Shown: one piece after another, positions 9,426-20,840 of the stretch | How the letters are laid out: each line of letters begins with the position of its first letter | How positions within the stretch are numbered: the first letter of the stretch is position 1 | Assembly (NCBI GenBank): GCA_003326205.1 | Contig: LWTK01000043.1 | Coordinates: forward strand, 62,001-126,000 | Length of the DNA stretch: 64,000 nucleotides | Reading direction: 5' to 3' | Origin: Nostoc sp. ATCC 43529 | Lineage (GTDB): Bacteria > Cyanobacteriota > Cyanobacteriia > Cyanobacteriales > Nostocaceae | Program-made: the position numbers and the translations under genes | Notes under the pieces: model-generated | Told to the model about the DNA's origin: nothing | The model's input: the letters and a program-made list of their open reading frames with translations, nothing else | The model's database searches: none

Positions 9426-11159
9426 CTATGCCCTATGCCCAATGACTAATTGTGGTTTTCCCCAGAGGATGGTTTCTTGCTTGTAAATGGCAATTCCGGG
9501 TTTTGCGCCTTTGGGTTTGTAGACGTGTTTTAGCTGAGTGTATACAACTGGTACTTGGTCGCTTTGACGGGCACGACTGTAGTAAGCTGCAAGATTAGCC
9601 ACAAATTGCAAATCAGCCTCTTCTGCAACTGCACCGGGTTCAAGACGCAGTAGTACATGACTACCCGGAATTTCTTGGGCGTGGAACCAGAGGTCATAAT
9701 CCCCAGCTACACGAAAAGTTAATTGGTCATTTTGGCGATTATTGCGACCGATTAATACTTCAAAGCCGCTGGGAGTACGGTAATGATAAAAGTTGCTGAT
9801 GGAGTTTTCATTGCTAGTGCGATCGCGGTACTCTGGATCTTGTAAATACTTTTGCCCAATCAGTTCTTCGCGAATTTCTTGTAAAGCTTGCAAATCTTCT
9901 GCTGTTTGGTAGTTGTCTATCTGATCGATCGCAGCCTGCACTTGCTCTAAATAATCAATTTCTGTCTGCACTTCTAAAAGTAGCGGTTCCACAGCAGAAC
10001 GAGCGCGTTTAAGTTTTTGGTGCTGTTTGTAAAGACTTTGGGCATTTTGGACGGCATTTTTATCTGGTTGCAGAGCGATCGCTACTGGCTCGTTACTCTC
10101 AAAATCTGGGATAATTATCTCTTTCATCCCTGGTTCCCAGTTTTGCAAGTGAGCCATTAATAAATCAGCTTTTTGGCGATATTCATCGGCTCGATCTGAT
10201 TGCTGCAAGCGTGTCTTAAACGTTTGAGCTTTGTTGTGTAATTTCTCCAAAATATTATTTAATTTCTGACTCAATTGATGGCGCAATTGGGAAAATAACT
10301 GTTGATTAACTTGGTCAGTGTAGTAACGGTTGAGTAATTCTTGGGTGTCTTTGGCGCTTTCCACTCCACCCCAACCCATTACTGTGTAACCATCTTTTGT
10401 CCAAGCGGGTTGAAATTGACTTGAATCTAAGGCTTGCAGCCATTCTTGCCAACGCTCAAACAACCTTTGCCAATCTTCAGGTTTAAGGATATCGGTTGAT
10501 GTTTCTGGTGGGATATTTGCTGCTAACAACATTGATTCTAGTAGAGCAGCACTTAAACCACTATAACTTTTGAGTAATTGCCGCTTGATTGCTCCTGGTA
10601 CTAAACTTACCCGTTCTTGCCAGCGTTCTTGAGATTCACTCAAATTCGGGAGAGTCCCAGTCAGTTTAGGTGGTGTTTCGTAAGGTTGTCCGGTTTGAAT
10701 GGGACGGACACTAGATTGTTGCTGACTGACTTGATGAGCAGGAGCGATGGTTATATTGCTAGCATCGGTGAGAATGACATTGCTATACTTGCCCATAATT
10801 TCTACATACACATGATATAGGGCACTTTCACCAGGACGCCGAGCAAATTGTAGATCGATAACGCGTTCCCAAGGAGCGATCGCTTCAATTCCCACTAACG
10901 CCAAACCACCCAATTGGTGTATCAGTTGTTGGCTGAAGGTGAAGGTATCAGGAATTCGTGGTGGCGGATCGCCGATGCAAATATGTGCAGCTTGAGGATG
11001 CCAAGAAATCTCTAGCCAACCCCGCTGTTTCAAGGTACGTAATGCTATGGCAATAGTATAGCGATCGCGCTGGTAAACTTGCTCTGTCCTAGAGGGTAGC
11101 CAGTTCGTGCGTAGTTCGCTACAAGCAGCTTTTAGGGTGGTAAAGTCAACTGGTTGCAC
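9426..11159 (-). CDS. rqcH: NFACT family protein / RqcH-Rqc2-like ribosome quality control factor
   Basis: MQPVDFTTLKAACSELR...; NFACT-R region YHYRTPSGFEVLIGRNNRQNDQLTFRVAGDYDLWFHAQEIPGSHVLLR. Confidence 0.9.
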   Translation of the reverse strand: MQPVDFTTLKAACSELRTNWLPSRTEQVYQRDRYTIAIALRTLKQRGWLEISWHPQAAHICIGDPPPRIPDTFTFSQQLIHQLGGLALVGIEAIAPWERVIDLQFARRPGESALYHVYVEIMGKYSNVILTDASNITIAPAHQVSQQQSSVRPIQTGQPYETPPKLTGTLPNLSESQERWQERVSLVPGAIKRQLLKSYSGLSAALLESMLLAANIPPETSTDILKPEDWQRLFERWQEWLQALDSSQFQPAWTKDGYTVMGWGGVESAKDTQELLNRYYTDQVNQQLFSQLRHQLSQKLNNILEKLHNKAQTFKTRLQQSDRADEYRQKADLLMAHLQNWEPGMKEIIIPDFESNEPVAIALQPDKNAVQNAQSLYKQHQKLKRARSAVEPLLLEVQTEIDYLEQVQAAIDQIDNYQTAEDLQALQEIREELIGQKYLQDPEYRDRTSNENSISNFYHYRTPSGFEVLIGRNNRQNDQLTFRVAGDYDLWFHAQEIPGSHVLLRLEPGAVAEEADLQFVANLAAYYSRARQSDQVPVVYTQLKHVYKPKGAKPGIAIYKQETILWGKPQLVIGHRA

Positions 11160-11164
11160 AAAAA

Positions 11165-11398
11165 TTAATTATTAACTTTCAAATATCGATGCCCAGTATA
11201 TGCTATCGCGTCTAGTTCATACTGGCATAACATCAAAAAGCGGTCAGCATTAATCAACCTAACTGCATTTGTCCTGCTATTAATATTATTTACGTTGTGT
11301 TCCTCTACAAACACAATGTAAACGACTGAAAACCCATGTAATATTTCGTGAGCAATTTCAAACCCACAGACGTACTGAATCTCTAGCGATCGATCCAA
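11165..11398 (-). CDS. Hypothetical small protein (77 aa)
   Basis: ORF only. Confidence 0.25.
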   Translation of the reverse strand: MDRSLEIQYVCGFEIAHEILHGFSVVYIVFVEEHNVNNINSRTNAVRLINADRFLMLCQYELDAIAYTGHRYLKVNN

Positions 11399-11468
11399 AC
11401 TGCTACAACCCTAATTATGGCCTTGGTCTATTTATCCTGCTTATGCTTGCAATGCTTTTACCAGGCTC

Positions 11469-11720
11469 TTAGTACTCATACCTAACTTCGTATTCGCTAG
11501 CTTCATTGATGCTGCCTACTTGTTGATTGATATCGCTTTGACTAAAGTAGATATCTTGTTGTTCTTCAACAGAAGATTCCAGCTTATGAAAATGTAAGCG
11601 TATTTCTTTATTGACTGGGTTGAAAACTGTTCCTAAGTATTTCAATCTCCAGGAGACTCGAAAATTGTCGATATTTGCAAACTCATAAATCTTATTTGGC
11701 TCAAAAATTAGTTCACTCAT
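11469..11720 (-). CDS. Hypothetical protein (83 aa)
   Basis: ORF with plausible composition MSELIFEPNKIYEFANIDNFRVSWRLKYLGTVFN... Confidence 0.5.
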   Translation of the reverse strand: MSELIFEPNKIYEFANIDNFRVSWRLKYLGTVFNPVNKEIRLHFHKLESSVEEQQDIYFSQSDINQQVGSINEASEYEVRYEY

Positions 11721-12116
11721 GACGATTATGATACAATTTTGAGTTTATTTTACGCTGACGAAAATTCTCCAGACCCTATCTATATGGAGAGGTTTAACTT
11801 TATTCAGTGATTTCTCTAGTTCCAGGCTTGAACTTTTTCACTTTGAAGCGGCTCTTGTCAAAAGGCAGGAGGCAGGAGGCAGAAGGCAGAAGGTAAAAGT
11901 CTTACTATGCCTGGCATTGAAGTTTTTAAAATCTCCTAACCTATGTGACTACCGCTATACCACCAAAAATCACCAATAGAGAGAATGTTGATAACATATC
12001 CAGGGGCAAAATTAAATTCTCATAAAACGCATACAACATTGGGGTAACACATATGTGCTACCCCAATGTTGATGATTATGTGTTGGTTATTGCTAATTAC
12101 CTGTTACCAAAGAAGG

Positions 12117-13391
12117 TTATTTGGTAAGCAATGCTGGTTCTAGTTCTTTGGCTGTTTGTCCCAAAATCTCGTTATAGAGTTCGCCCAGTTGATTGGCAAC
12201 GCCATCCCAACTAAACTTAGTTTCGACGCGCTTTCTACCAGCTTTACCCAATTCATCTCGCCATTCGGGATTCAAGAGAATTCTGTCGATCGCATTTGCA
12301 AAAGCAGCTACATCTTGCGCTGGTGCTAATAAACCGGTTTGTTCGTTAACAACAGTAAACTGAAGTCCACCGACATCACTTGCCACCACTGGTGTACCAC
12401 TGGCCATCGCTTCAATCGCCACCAATCCAAAGGGTTCGTAGTGACTGGGAACAACGCAAACATCAGCTGCTGCGTAATAAGTTGGCAAAATATCTTGACT
12501 CAAACGACCAGGAAAGATGGTCAAGTCGCTCATCCCTAATTCGTTGACAATTTGCTCAATGCGATCGCGCTCAATTCCATCGCTGTTACCCGGAGTGCTA
12601 CCACCACCAATAATTAGCTTGAGGTTGTTGGACTCCCGTAGTTGAGACTCATTGACTGCACGCACTAAGGTTTCTATTCCTTTGCGTGGATCGAAACGAC
12701 CGACATACAATACGATTTTGGCTTCTGGAGCAATTCCCAATTCCAATCTGGCTGCGTCTCGTCCAATCGAACCAAATCGCTGAATATCTGTACCGCAGGG
12801 AATGATATCGATATTACCTTTGGTGGAAACGAGCGATCGCATATGTTGATTTTCTTGCGGACTCGTCGCTACAATTCGTTCTGCTGTCTCCAGAACTTCT
12901 TTTTCCACTGCCAATCGCTGACTGGCAATCAGGGGAATATTATCTATCGTGTTATATTTAACCGCTCCTAAAGAGTGGTAAGTGTGAATCTGTTTAATTC
13001 CTTGGATTTTCTTCAATTCCATCCCTACCCAGCTAGAAAGCCAGTAGTTAGTGTGAACTAGCTGGTAGTTAATACCATTTTTGACTTGGAACTTGACGAA
13101 ATTCTCAACGAATTCTGGTAAATATCCAAAAATCTCATCTCGTGGCACAAACTCTAAGGGGCCTGCTTTTAAACGAATAGTTCGACAATGCTCGCTATGT
13201 TGAACAATTGAGTCTTGCTCCAGACTAACCTTGCGGGTAAACATATCAACTTCCCATCCTAGCTGCGCTAGCGCTTCACCCACATGGCGCACGTAAACAT
13301 TTTGTCCGCCAGCTTCTTCTTTCCCTATTTCAATCGCCGGGTCTCCGTGGACGGAAATCAAGGCGATGCGTTTTTCGGTGGTAGAGTTCAT
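12117..13391 (-). CDS. Glycosyltransferase family 1 (sucrose-phosphate synthase-like)
   Basis: SVHGDPAIEIGKEEAGGQNVYVRHVGEALAQLGW; YVGRFDPRKGIETLVRA; VVPSHYEPFGLVAIEAMASGTPVVASDVGGLQFTV. Confidence 0.92.
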   Translation of the reverse strand: MNSTTEKRIALISVHGDPAIEIGKEEAGGQNVYVRHVGEALAQLGWEVDMFTRKVSLEQDSIVQHSEHCRTIRLKAGPLEFVPRDEIFGYLPEFVENFVKFQVKNGINYQLVHTNYWLSSWVGMELKKIQGIKQIHTYHSLGAVKYNTIDNIPLIASQRLAVEKEVLETAERIVATSPQENQHMRSLVSTKGNIDIIPCGTDIQRFGSIGRDAARLELGIAPEAKIVLYVGRFDPRKGIETLVRAVNESQLRESNNLKLIIGGGSTPGNSDGIERDRIEQIVNELGMSDLTIFPGRLSQDILPTYYAAADVCVVPSHYEPFGLVAIEAMASGTPVVASDVGGLQFTVVNEQTGLLAPAQDVAAFANAIDRILLNPEWRDELGKAGRKRVETKFSWDGVANQLGELYNEILGQTAKELEPALLTK

Positions 13392-14733
13392 AGTTTGTGT
13401 GTTGCGGATTGTAACAAAGTTTTAGTCGATTCCAGGTAGGCGTGTCACATAGCACGCTTTCCTGAATTATTTAAGAACTTTGATTATTATTGATTTTAAT
13501 TTAATATCTCTAATATTTTTTTACATCTTCTGCCAGAAGTATACTTTTAGATTAAGTATATGTATTTAATTGTTTTATATATAAATGGCCATATTTATAT
13601 TTAATACTTCTGATAGATGCAATTCTACTCTTTGTTTTGTTCGGAGAAAGCTAATTCGATTAATACATTTCTAAATAAGGTAATTACCTTATTTATACTG
13701 GAATACTTCATAAATTTGTTATATTTTATACTTTAATAAATATTTTCTAATATGATATTGCTATAGCTATAACGCTATTTTTACGAATTTTATAGAAATA
13801 TGCTGATTTAGCTGAAAAATATACAGTCAAAATTCTAGCATTTTTTTATACTTAATATTAACGGATGTAATTTATTTGAATTTAGAAATTTCCCGAATTA
13901 GGAGATATCTAAATATTCAGTTTTGGTTTATGATTCCTTTGATTTGAGTGCATTTAACTTTAATTTAAAATTAATATAATCTTAAATTATGTAATTTTTA
14001 TACTCAGTACTTACTCCTGTTGGCTAAAAATAAAACTTGATTCTAGGTTGGAAAAATCTCGAATTTGTAAGCAAAAATATCCAATAATTAGAATTCACAC
14101 ACCAGTTGCTACTCTTTTCCTAAGCTGGCCAGTGAGTTAGGATTTAGGATAGGAAAAAAGTGGCAAAAATTTAACTCCCCCAGTTTTACCCACTGAAGGA
14201 GTTTTCGTGTGTGCCTTTTGCTGTGTGAAAGATACAGATAGAGGATCTCTATAAAATCTAATACTTTTGGATTGTAGCAAGATAGCTTAAGGTAAAAAAC
14301 CAAATCCAAATATTCAGGGTTAATTGTTGGGTTACGCCAACCAGTCTTAGATTATTTAGTCTAACAGTGTACTAAGCCAAATTCAAAATGCTTGTGGCGG
14401 TTAGCATCTAATTTTTTAGCAAGCTTTAAAATTAGGAAAATAATAGCTATCTTTTCCACTTAACTTTAACACTATTTCCTATGGATGCTTGAAAAAGCAA
14501 ACCTGCACAGTAAATGTTAGTTTCAGTATGACTGGGCAAGCTGTCTTTCAGTTATGACTATGGGTAAATCTAACCTTCAAAAGGCAAGCCCAAAGTAGGC
14601 TTTGCACTATAATAATTACGAAAATAGCTGCAACCAGCTTTTAACTAAGCAGCTAGAAAAGAACCAACAATTAAAAATTAAAAATCAAAAAACTAATTCT
14701 GATTTTTAATTTTTAATTTTTCTCCCTTAAGGA

Positions 14734-15234
14734 TTAATTCGTAGTTTGTGCAGCTAGCATTTGCTTGAGCTTTTCTAATTCGGAAGCCCAACGGGGATCT
14801 GGACGAATAGCGTCTGATTCCGTAGTCGTGGTGCTTTCACGAGAACTGCCGCCTCCGCTACCACGACGAGGCTTCTTAGAACCTTTCTCACGACGACTAC
14901 CTTCTTTGTTAGCGCTAGGAGTAGGATTGCTACTGGCAACACTAGCTGTTTTAGGAGCTTGCTCCTCACCCTCCTCACCCTTTGTACGAGGTAATGCCTT
15001 CTCTAACTTGATGGGAGTATCTTTAAACATCTGACCATTATATTTTTCAATTATTTGGTCAGCTTGTTCGTCATTGTTGACCGTCAGAAAACCAAAACCA
15101 CGGCATTTGCCGGTTTTCCGGTCTTTAATTAATTTAGTAGTTACAGCATCACCTTCAGCGGCGAACACTGCTTGTAGATCTTGACGATCAATTTCTTCTT
15201 TGGGCAAATTACCTATATATAGGCGAACGGACAT
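14734..15234 (-). CDS. RRM-type RNA-binding protein (cyanobacterial Rbp family)
   Basis: MSVRLYIGNLPKE (RNP2), KCRGFGFLTV (RNP1), then basic/Gly-Ser-rich tail. Confidence 0.92.
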   Translation of the reverse strand: MSVRLYIGNLPKEEIDRQDLQAVFAAEGDAVTTKLIKDRKTGKCRGFGFLTVNNDEQADQIIEKYNGQMFKDTPIKLEKALPRTKGEEGEEQAPKTASVASSNPTPSANKEGSRREKGSKKPRRGSGGGSSRESTTTTESDAIRPDPRWASELEKLKQMLAAQTTN

Positions 15235-15856
15235 GAACTATACCTCCAGAAATGAATGAACATGGCAAGGTGAGAAAACCATTACTTGGCTTTGGCTTTT
15301 AAAATAGATGCTATTGAGAAAGACTGCCACCAACCAATTTTTTTGCTCCAAACTATCAACCTATACAATACAGTTTTTCGTTGGGATCAAGCTTATTTAA
15401 TCGAAAGGCCCACACTACGATGAGCTAATAACACCTTAATTCTAAGAATTGTAAATTTAATAGCCTACTGTCTGCCAAAGTACACGCTTTCTTCTATGCT
15501 CTTTTTCGCAGAATAAAATACCATCCTTTACATTACCACGGTATTTTCTACCTAGCTAGTTTAGCGCACACATTTTCGACTTTAGTATTATCGCATCGTA
15601 GCATAAAACACATTTTTTATTCAAGACGGGATTTTTGGAAACAAAAACCAGCCAGTGGCTGGTTGATTTGCTGCTGTGTTGGGAGGAGAAATATGGTATG
15701 GAGGGGGGAAAAGCATCCGAATTCATCACAAAGCGATGAAGCTGAGTTATTTCGGTTGCTATTGTTTGTGTAAATAAATGTAACACTTGGAAATAAAACC
15801 TGCAACTTTTGTTTACATTTCGGTTTGTCCTTTGTCAGTTGTCCTTTGTCCAAAGC

Positions 15857-15914
15857 AAATGACCAATGACCAATGACTAATGACTAATGACCAATGACTA
15901 ATGACCAATGACTA
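15857..15914. repeat. Heptanucleotide array (TGACCAA/TGACTAA)
   Basis: caaatgaccaatgaccaatgactaatgactaatgaccaatgactaatgaccaatgactaa. Confidence 0.92.
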
Positions 15915-18164
15915 ACCAGAGAGAAAAACATATGCACCCCAAGCCTGGGCTGCAACTGCTAAAGCAGTAGACCAAATAGGATGAGGGCTATGAATGGTTT
16001 TACCACTTTGAGTTTCTAGGGTTTGGATGTCGATCCAAGGTGTTGCTCCTCGTCGAAACCAACCTGTAACGATAATTTGCCGACCAATCAAATCTTGGTG
16101 ATTAACTGACTGTCCTAGCCAAGAAATGTGGTGTAATTTCACTAAGCCCGCGCTTGATTGTAATATTAAATCTTGGGCTAGGGAGTTGCCAGTGCCTTGA
16201 CGACCTAATAATTTGCCCACAAGACGCACGCTGATGCTGTCAATGGGTAAGGTAGAGGGGTCAGCTAATAAGTTAGGTAGGCAGTCATCAGTTTGTACAG
16301 TGTGTGGCTTAATATCGGGAAAGAAAGAATTAATCCGGATCACTGTACCAATACTAAAACCAATCAAAAGACAGCCTGTAATGAAAGACCAATCCTCATA
16401 AATCCATTTGAGGTTTAAGAATTTAAGTGCAAATGCTAATTGCCACACTAGCCATACCAAACCTGCAAACAGAAAGCCGAGAGGAATTCCTAACCAAGGA
16501 GCAATTTGTAATAAGAAAGACTGACGCTTAACTTTTAATGGTTGTTCGCTAGGGAAATGTAATTCGGTGTCTAGATGCCAGTGACGAGCGATTTGACAGA
16601 GGCGTTCGATGCGATCGCCCACCAGAAGATGGCTATTATTAATCGTAAACCATCGGCGATAGGGATTGACAACATCCCACTTCAAAAAAGATTCAAAAGA
16701 AAGATGACTGGCAATTGTGCCTAAAGAAAGACTTTGTTGGTAGCCGATTGGTGCGACGATATTTAAGCTTTCCAACTGGCAACTGGTTTGTTCTTGTTTT
16801 TCGATATCAGTTGCGATTCCAATGGCAATTTTCAGCAAACCACGAATCAAAGCATTGGGATTACCAGTAATTTCAGCTGCGGTGCGATCGCTATAATAAA
16901 TCCGCAACCGCGACAACCACAATGCGGTCCCAGTCAGCAAACACCAAACTCCATAAATTAAACTAGCCACAATTGTCACAGGAGTACGCCAAATTTTTCC
17001 TGATATGTTGTCACCCAACTTTGATACTTGCTCGTATACCTTATAAATTGGTAGTGTCACCAGCAACACCAAAGACATGACAACAAAATCCCAGTGAGCA
17101 ATATGCCCTAGCTGGGTGGCGTAAATAACGGCAATTTCATCATCTGTTAGTTGTTCTAACAGTCCTTTACTGACTACAATCCTCGCGTTCCGTGGTAAGC
17201 TACCGTAGGTGAGAATAATTGGTGCAGCCATTGGCAAAATTCGTAGTTTGGGTAACGGCCAATGCCGTTGTTGACAGCAACGTTGTAATACCCGAACAGT
17301 TTCCCGACTATGGCCGTTCAATACATCTTTCGTAAGTTCTCGTTGAGCATACAAGTTTGCTAGTAGCAGATCCAGTAACCAAGGTGATGCCCCCATTAAA
17401 ATTACTAACGCTATGAGCAAAAATCGTGTCGGGTCATTGTATAAAACCTGTAACGGTTCTACATAGGGAAGCTTTACTAAAGCATGGTTGATAAATCCTA
17501 ATATTAACTTGAGGATTTCTCGCATCACCCAAAACAGGGCGATAAATGTTCCCGCAGCCAACAGCCGCAAAGGAATTAATTTCGGCTTGCGTAGGGGTTG
17601 CCATGCCTTAGCGCGTTGTGCTTGTCGCCAATAAATAACACCGAATAGTTTTGCTTGGGTGCGGGTGACGGAACCCATGAAGCCATTCAGGGGCGGCGGC
17701 GGCGGTGGTGGTATGACAGTAGCTTTGGGTTTAGCTAATGGCACCATCGCGGGGATGTTTTGGTCGTTACTTTCTTTTACTCGATCTTTTACTTCATCTT
17801 TTGGCTTCTCCTCCGATTTAGGAGTGTCTGGGGGGGAATTTTCAAAGGCAACAAATCCAGTTTCGACATTTTTTGATTCTGGTTCAGGTTTTTGACGTTT
17901 TGTCAAATGTTCGAGAGCGCGTTTTGCCCACTCTTGAACTTGGGGATTGTTACTCTCAATGAGGTTTTGGGAAAAGGCGATCGCTTTGGAGACTTCGCCA
18001 GTGCGGGCATAAGCCATCACTAAACCAACTCTTGCTTGTAAGTTAGCAGTGGCATTACTGTCGCTGCTAGCAAGAGGTTCTAAGTGAGCGATCGCTGTTT
18101 GGTAATTTCCCTGCTTGAGGGCAACTAAACCAGCCTCCAAAGACGATTTGGCATGTGAAGGCAT
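15912..18164 (-). CDS. M48-like membrane protein with N-terminal TPR-like region; HExxH degenerate
   Basis: LPRNARIVVSKGLLEQLTDDEIAVIYATQLGHIAHWD (M48 context, TQLGH for HELGH); several TM segments; start set to MPSHAKSS. Confidence 0.8.
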   Translation of the reverse strand: MPSHAKSSLEAGLVALKQGNYQTAIAHLEPLASSDSNATANLQARVGLVMAYARTGEVSKAIAFSQNLIESNNPQVQEWAKRALEHLTKRQKPEPESKNVETGFVAFENSPPDTPKSEEKPKDEVKDRVKESNDQNIPAMVPLAKPKATVIPPPPPPPLNGFMGSVTRTQAKLFGVIYWRQAQRAKAWQPLRKPKLIPLRLLAAGTFIALFWVMREILKLILGFINHALVKLPYVEPLQVLYNDPTRFLLIALVILMGASPWLLDLLLANLYAQRELTKDVLNGHSRETVRVLQRCCQQRHWPLPKLRILPMAAPIILTYGSLPRNARIVVSKGLLEQLTDDEIAVIYATQLGHIAHWDFVVMSLVLLVTLPIYKVYEQVSKLGDNISGKIWRTPVTIVASLIYGVWCLLTGTALWLSRLRIYYSDRTAAEITGNPNALIRGLLKIAIGIATDIEKQEQTSCQLESLNIVAPIGYQQSLSLGTIASHLSFESFLKWDVVNPYRRWFTINNSHLLVGDRIERLCQIARHWHLDTELHFPSEQPLKVKRQSFLLQIAPWLGIPLGFLFAGLVWLVWQLAFALKFLNLKWIYEDWSFITGCLLIGFSIGTVIRINSFFPDIKPHTVQTDDCLPNLLADPSTLPIDSISVRLVGKLLGRQGTGNSLAQDLILQSSAGLVKLHHISWLGQSVNHQDLIGRQIIVTGWFRRGATPWIDIQTLETQSGKTIHSPHPIWSTALAVAAQAWGAYVFLSG

Positions 18165-18330
18165 ACAGATTCTGGCACTCCAATCTCTTCTAAACGATCC
18201 ACGTCTGGGCAAAAGCGCGAACCTCAGATGCCGTGGAAATCAACTGTGCCCAGCTAAGTCCAACTGTGAAGGAATTCAGGAGTCAGAATTCAGGAGTCAG
18301 AAGTCAGAATTCTGTTTTCTAAATTCTTCT

Positions 18331-19959
18331 TCATTCCTCCACTGGTTGTTGACTAGAAAATACTGGGGCGATCGCGCTTAATTTCAACTCTGGATGGTCA
18401 CCCTCTAACTGTTGGCAATTCCATTCATTGCGGAATAGCAACACTGGGCGCCCCATACTATCTTTGACTGTAGTGGTATTGAATAAACGTCCCACTTTAT
18501 TTAATGCTTCCCAACCACCTTCAACCCAACGAGCAACACTGTAGGGTAATAAATCTAGTATGGTTTCTACACCATACTCGTTTTGTAAACGAAACTGCAC
18601 CACCTCAAATTGCAACTGACCCACCGCCGCCAAAATTGGATCGCGCTTGGCTTCATCAGTTGAATACATAATTTGCACGGCACCTTCTTCGCGTAATTCC
18701 GCAACGCCTTTTTGGAATTGCTTAAACTTCGAGGGGTTGGGGTTCCTGAGAGTTGCAAACAGTTCCGGCGAAAAATACGGAATCCCTTCATATTCCAGCT
18801 TTTGCCCCGTGTAAATTGTATCCCCGATCGCAAAAACACCGGGATTGTTCAAACCGATCACATCGCCGGGATAAGCTTCATCAATGGATTCCCTCTCCTG
18901 AGCAAAGAGTTTTTGCGGACGGGAGAGACGGACGAGTTTACCAGTGCGAGCGTGATTCACCATCATATCTTTTTCAAACTTACCAGTGCACACCCGGACA
19001 AACGCGACGCGATCGCGGTGTTTCGGGTCCATGTTTGCTTGCAGTTTGAATACAAACCCAGAAAACTCTGGGTATGTAGGGGGAACTTCACCAACACTGC
19101 TGACATGGGAACCGGGTTTGAGGGCATAGTCTAGGAAGTATTTGAGGAACAACTCTACCCCAAAGTTTGTCATGGCGCTACCAAAGAACACTGGCGTCAT
19201 TTTGCCTTCGTGTACCAACTGCAAATCTAGCTCTGGGCCAACTCCTTCCAACAGTTCTAGATCGTTTTTCAGTTGATAGTACAGGTCTTGTTCTAGCAGC
19301 TGTTCTATTCTCGGATCACCTAATTCCACTATCGTATCACGGGCTTCTCGGCTACCGTGGGCGCTGCGCTCAAACAGGTGAATTTGTTGCTTGTGTCGGT
19401 CAAAGACACCTTTAAAGCGATCGCCCATGCCAATCGGCCAGTTTACTGCATAGGTTTGCAACTTCAATTCTTGCTCAATTTCATCCAAAAGTTCTAGAGG
19501 CTCTCTTCCTGGGCGATCGAGCTTGTTGACAAATGTAAAAATCGGGATACCCCGCAATTTACACACTTCAAATAATTTGCGGGTTTGGGGTTCCAAACCT
19601 TTTGCCGCATCAATCAGCATCACTGCATTATCGGCAGCGGCAAGAGTTCGATAAGTATCTTCACTGAAGTCTTGGTGTCCGGGGGTATCTAATAAATTTA
19701 TCTGACAGTCTCGGTATGAAAACTGTAATACCGTGGAAGTAATGGAAATACCCCGTTGTTGTTCCATGGCCATCCAGTCTGAAGTGGCCTTGCGCTGTGC
19801 CCGCCGTGCCTTGACCGCCCCAGCTTCGTGAATTGCGCCTCCGTATAGCAGTAACTTTTCTGTCAGCGTGGTTTTACCAGCATCGGGGTGAGATATAATT
19901 GCAAAGTTGCGACGAAGTTCAACTGCGCGATCGAGTTCAGACTCAAGTTCAATTGACAT
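18331..19959 (-). CDS. prfC: Peptide chain release factor 3
   Basis: [58 protein letters not shown]...[19 protein letters not shown]. Confidence 0.97.
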   Translation of the reverse strand: MSIELESELDRAVELRRNFAIISHPDAGKTTLTEKLLLYGGAIHEAGAVKARRAQRKATSDWMAMEQQRGISITSTVLQFSYRDCQINLLDTPGHQDFSEDTYRTLAAADNAVMLIDAAKGLEPQTRKLFEVCKLRGIPIFTFVNKLDRPGREPLELLDEIEQELKLQTYAVNWPIGMGDRFKGVFDRHKQQIHLFERSAHGSREARDTIVELGDPRIEQLLEQDLYYQLKNDLELLEGVGPELDLQLVHEGKMTPVFFGSAMTNFGVELFLKYFLDYALKPGSHVSSVGEVPPTYPEFSGFVFKLQANMDPKHRDRVAFVRVCTGKFEKDMMVNHARTGKLVRLSRPQKLFAQERESIDEAYPGDVIGLNNPGVFAIGDTIYTGQKLEYEGIPYFSPELFATLRNPNPSKFKQFQKGVAELREEGAVQIMYSTDEAKRDPILAAVGQLQFEVVQFRLQNEYGVETILDLLPYSVARWVEGGWEALNKVGRLFNTTTVKDSMGRPVLLFRNEWNCQQLEGDHPELKLSAIAPVFSSQQPVEE

Positions 19960-20083
19960 AACTGTATTTGTTTGTAACTTAACTTAATTTTTTCGACTTT
20001 GGTAAGTCTTTTAATCTTAAGACAACGATGCTCGTGATAGGGTCGTAATATAACCAACAATCTGACTAAATTAGGAGAAAGGG

Positions 20084-20443
20084 ATGTACGACACAGACAA
20101 GCGAAAGCTTTTATCCGCCTTGTCTCATGGAGCCATTTTTTTCAGCACAGCTGTTGTATCTATCGGTATACCTATTGCCGTACTGTTTGTATCTGACGAT
20201 CCTGTTGTTAAAGAAAACGCTAAAGAATCCATCAATTTCCACTTTAATGTCTGGTTCTATGGAGCGATTCTGGGAGCGTTATTTTTTCTATTTGGTTGGT
20301 TGGTCTTACCACTATTATTACTTGGGCCACTAGCAGGCATTGGCTATTTGTTGCATTGGGGACTAACAATTTGGGCAATTACCAAAGTTTTTAGCAATCC
20401 TGATATACCCTTTCGCTATCCCTTTATTTTACGAGTGTTTTAG
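20084..20443 (+). CDS. DUF4870 domain-containing membrane protein
   Basis: RKLLSALSHGAIFFSTAVVSIGIPIAV...VKENAKESINFHFNVWFYGAI. Confidence 0.85.
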   Translation: MYDTDKRKLLSALSHGAIFFSTAVVSIGIPIAVLFVSDDPVVKENAKESINFHFNVWFYGAILGALFFLFGWLVLPLLLLGPLAGIGYLLHWGLTIWAITKVFSNPDIPFRYPFILRVF

Positions 20444-20840
20444 CATTAATTATGGGCATTGGGCATGGGGCATTGGTAATTATAGGTTATTTTTGATTTT
20501 GCTGTTGTGCTATTAGTTTATACACAACTAATAACCAAGATTCTACTCACACAGGGTTCTGACAATTTTCAATTGTGAATTTAGAATCATTTGTTGTTTA
20601 AAAATACAATGCCTAATGCCCAATACCCAATGCCCGTTTTCAATTGTTATATTGTTTTTCTAACTCGTCGGATAGATGTCAATCAAGCTGTAAAATACAA
20701 AATTGCCCTACAGCTTGATTCAGGTAGGGCAAATGTCAGTTAAGCACTTTTTGTAGTCTGTCTGATGGCAGGAAACTTTTCCCCTGCTTTTGTGACGCTT
20801 TGTTTTGTGTCCATTGCGTTGTTTTTCTTCATTAAACTTT

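Noticed and set aside
15556-15853. 76- and 78-aa minus-strand ORFs
   Set aside because: Overlapping frames in a spacer next to heptamer arrays; no support.
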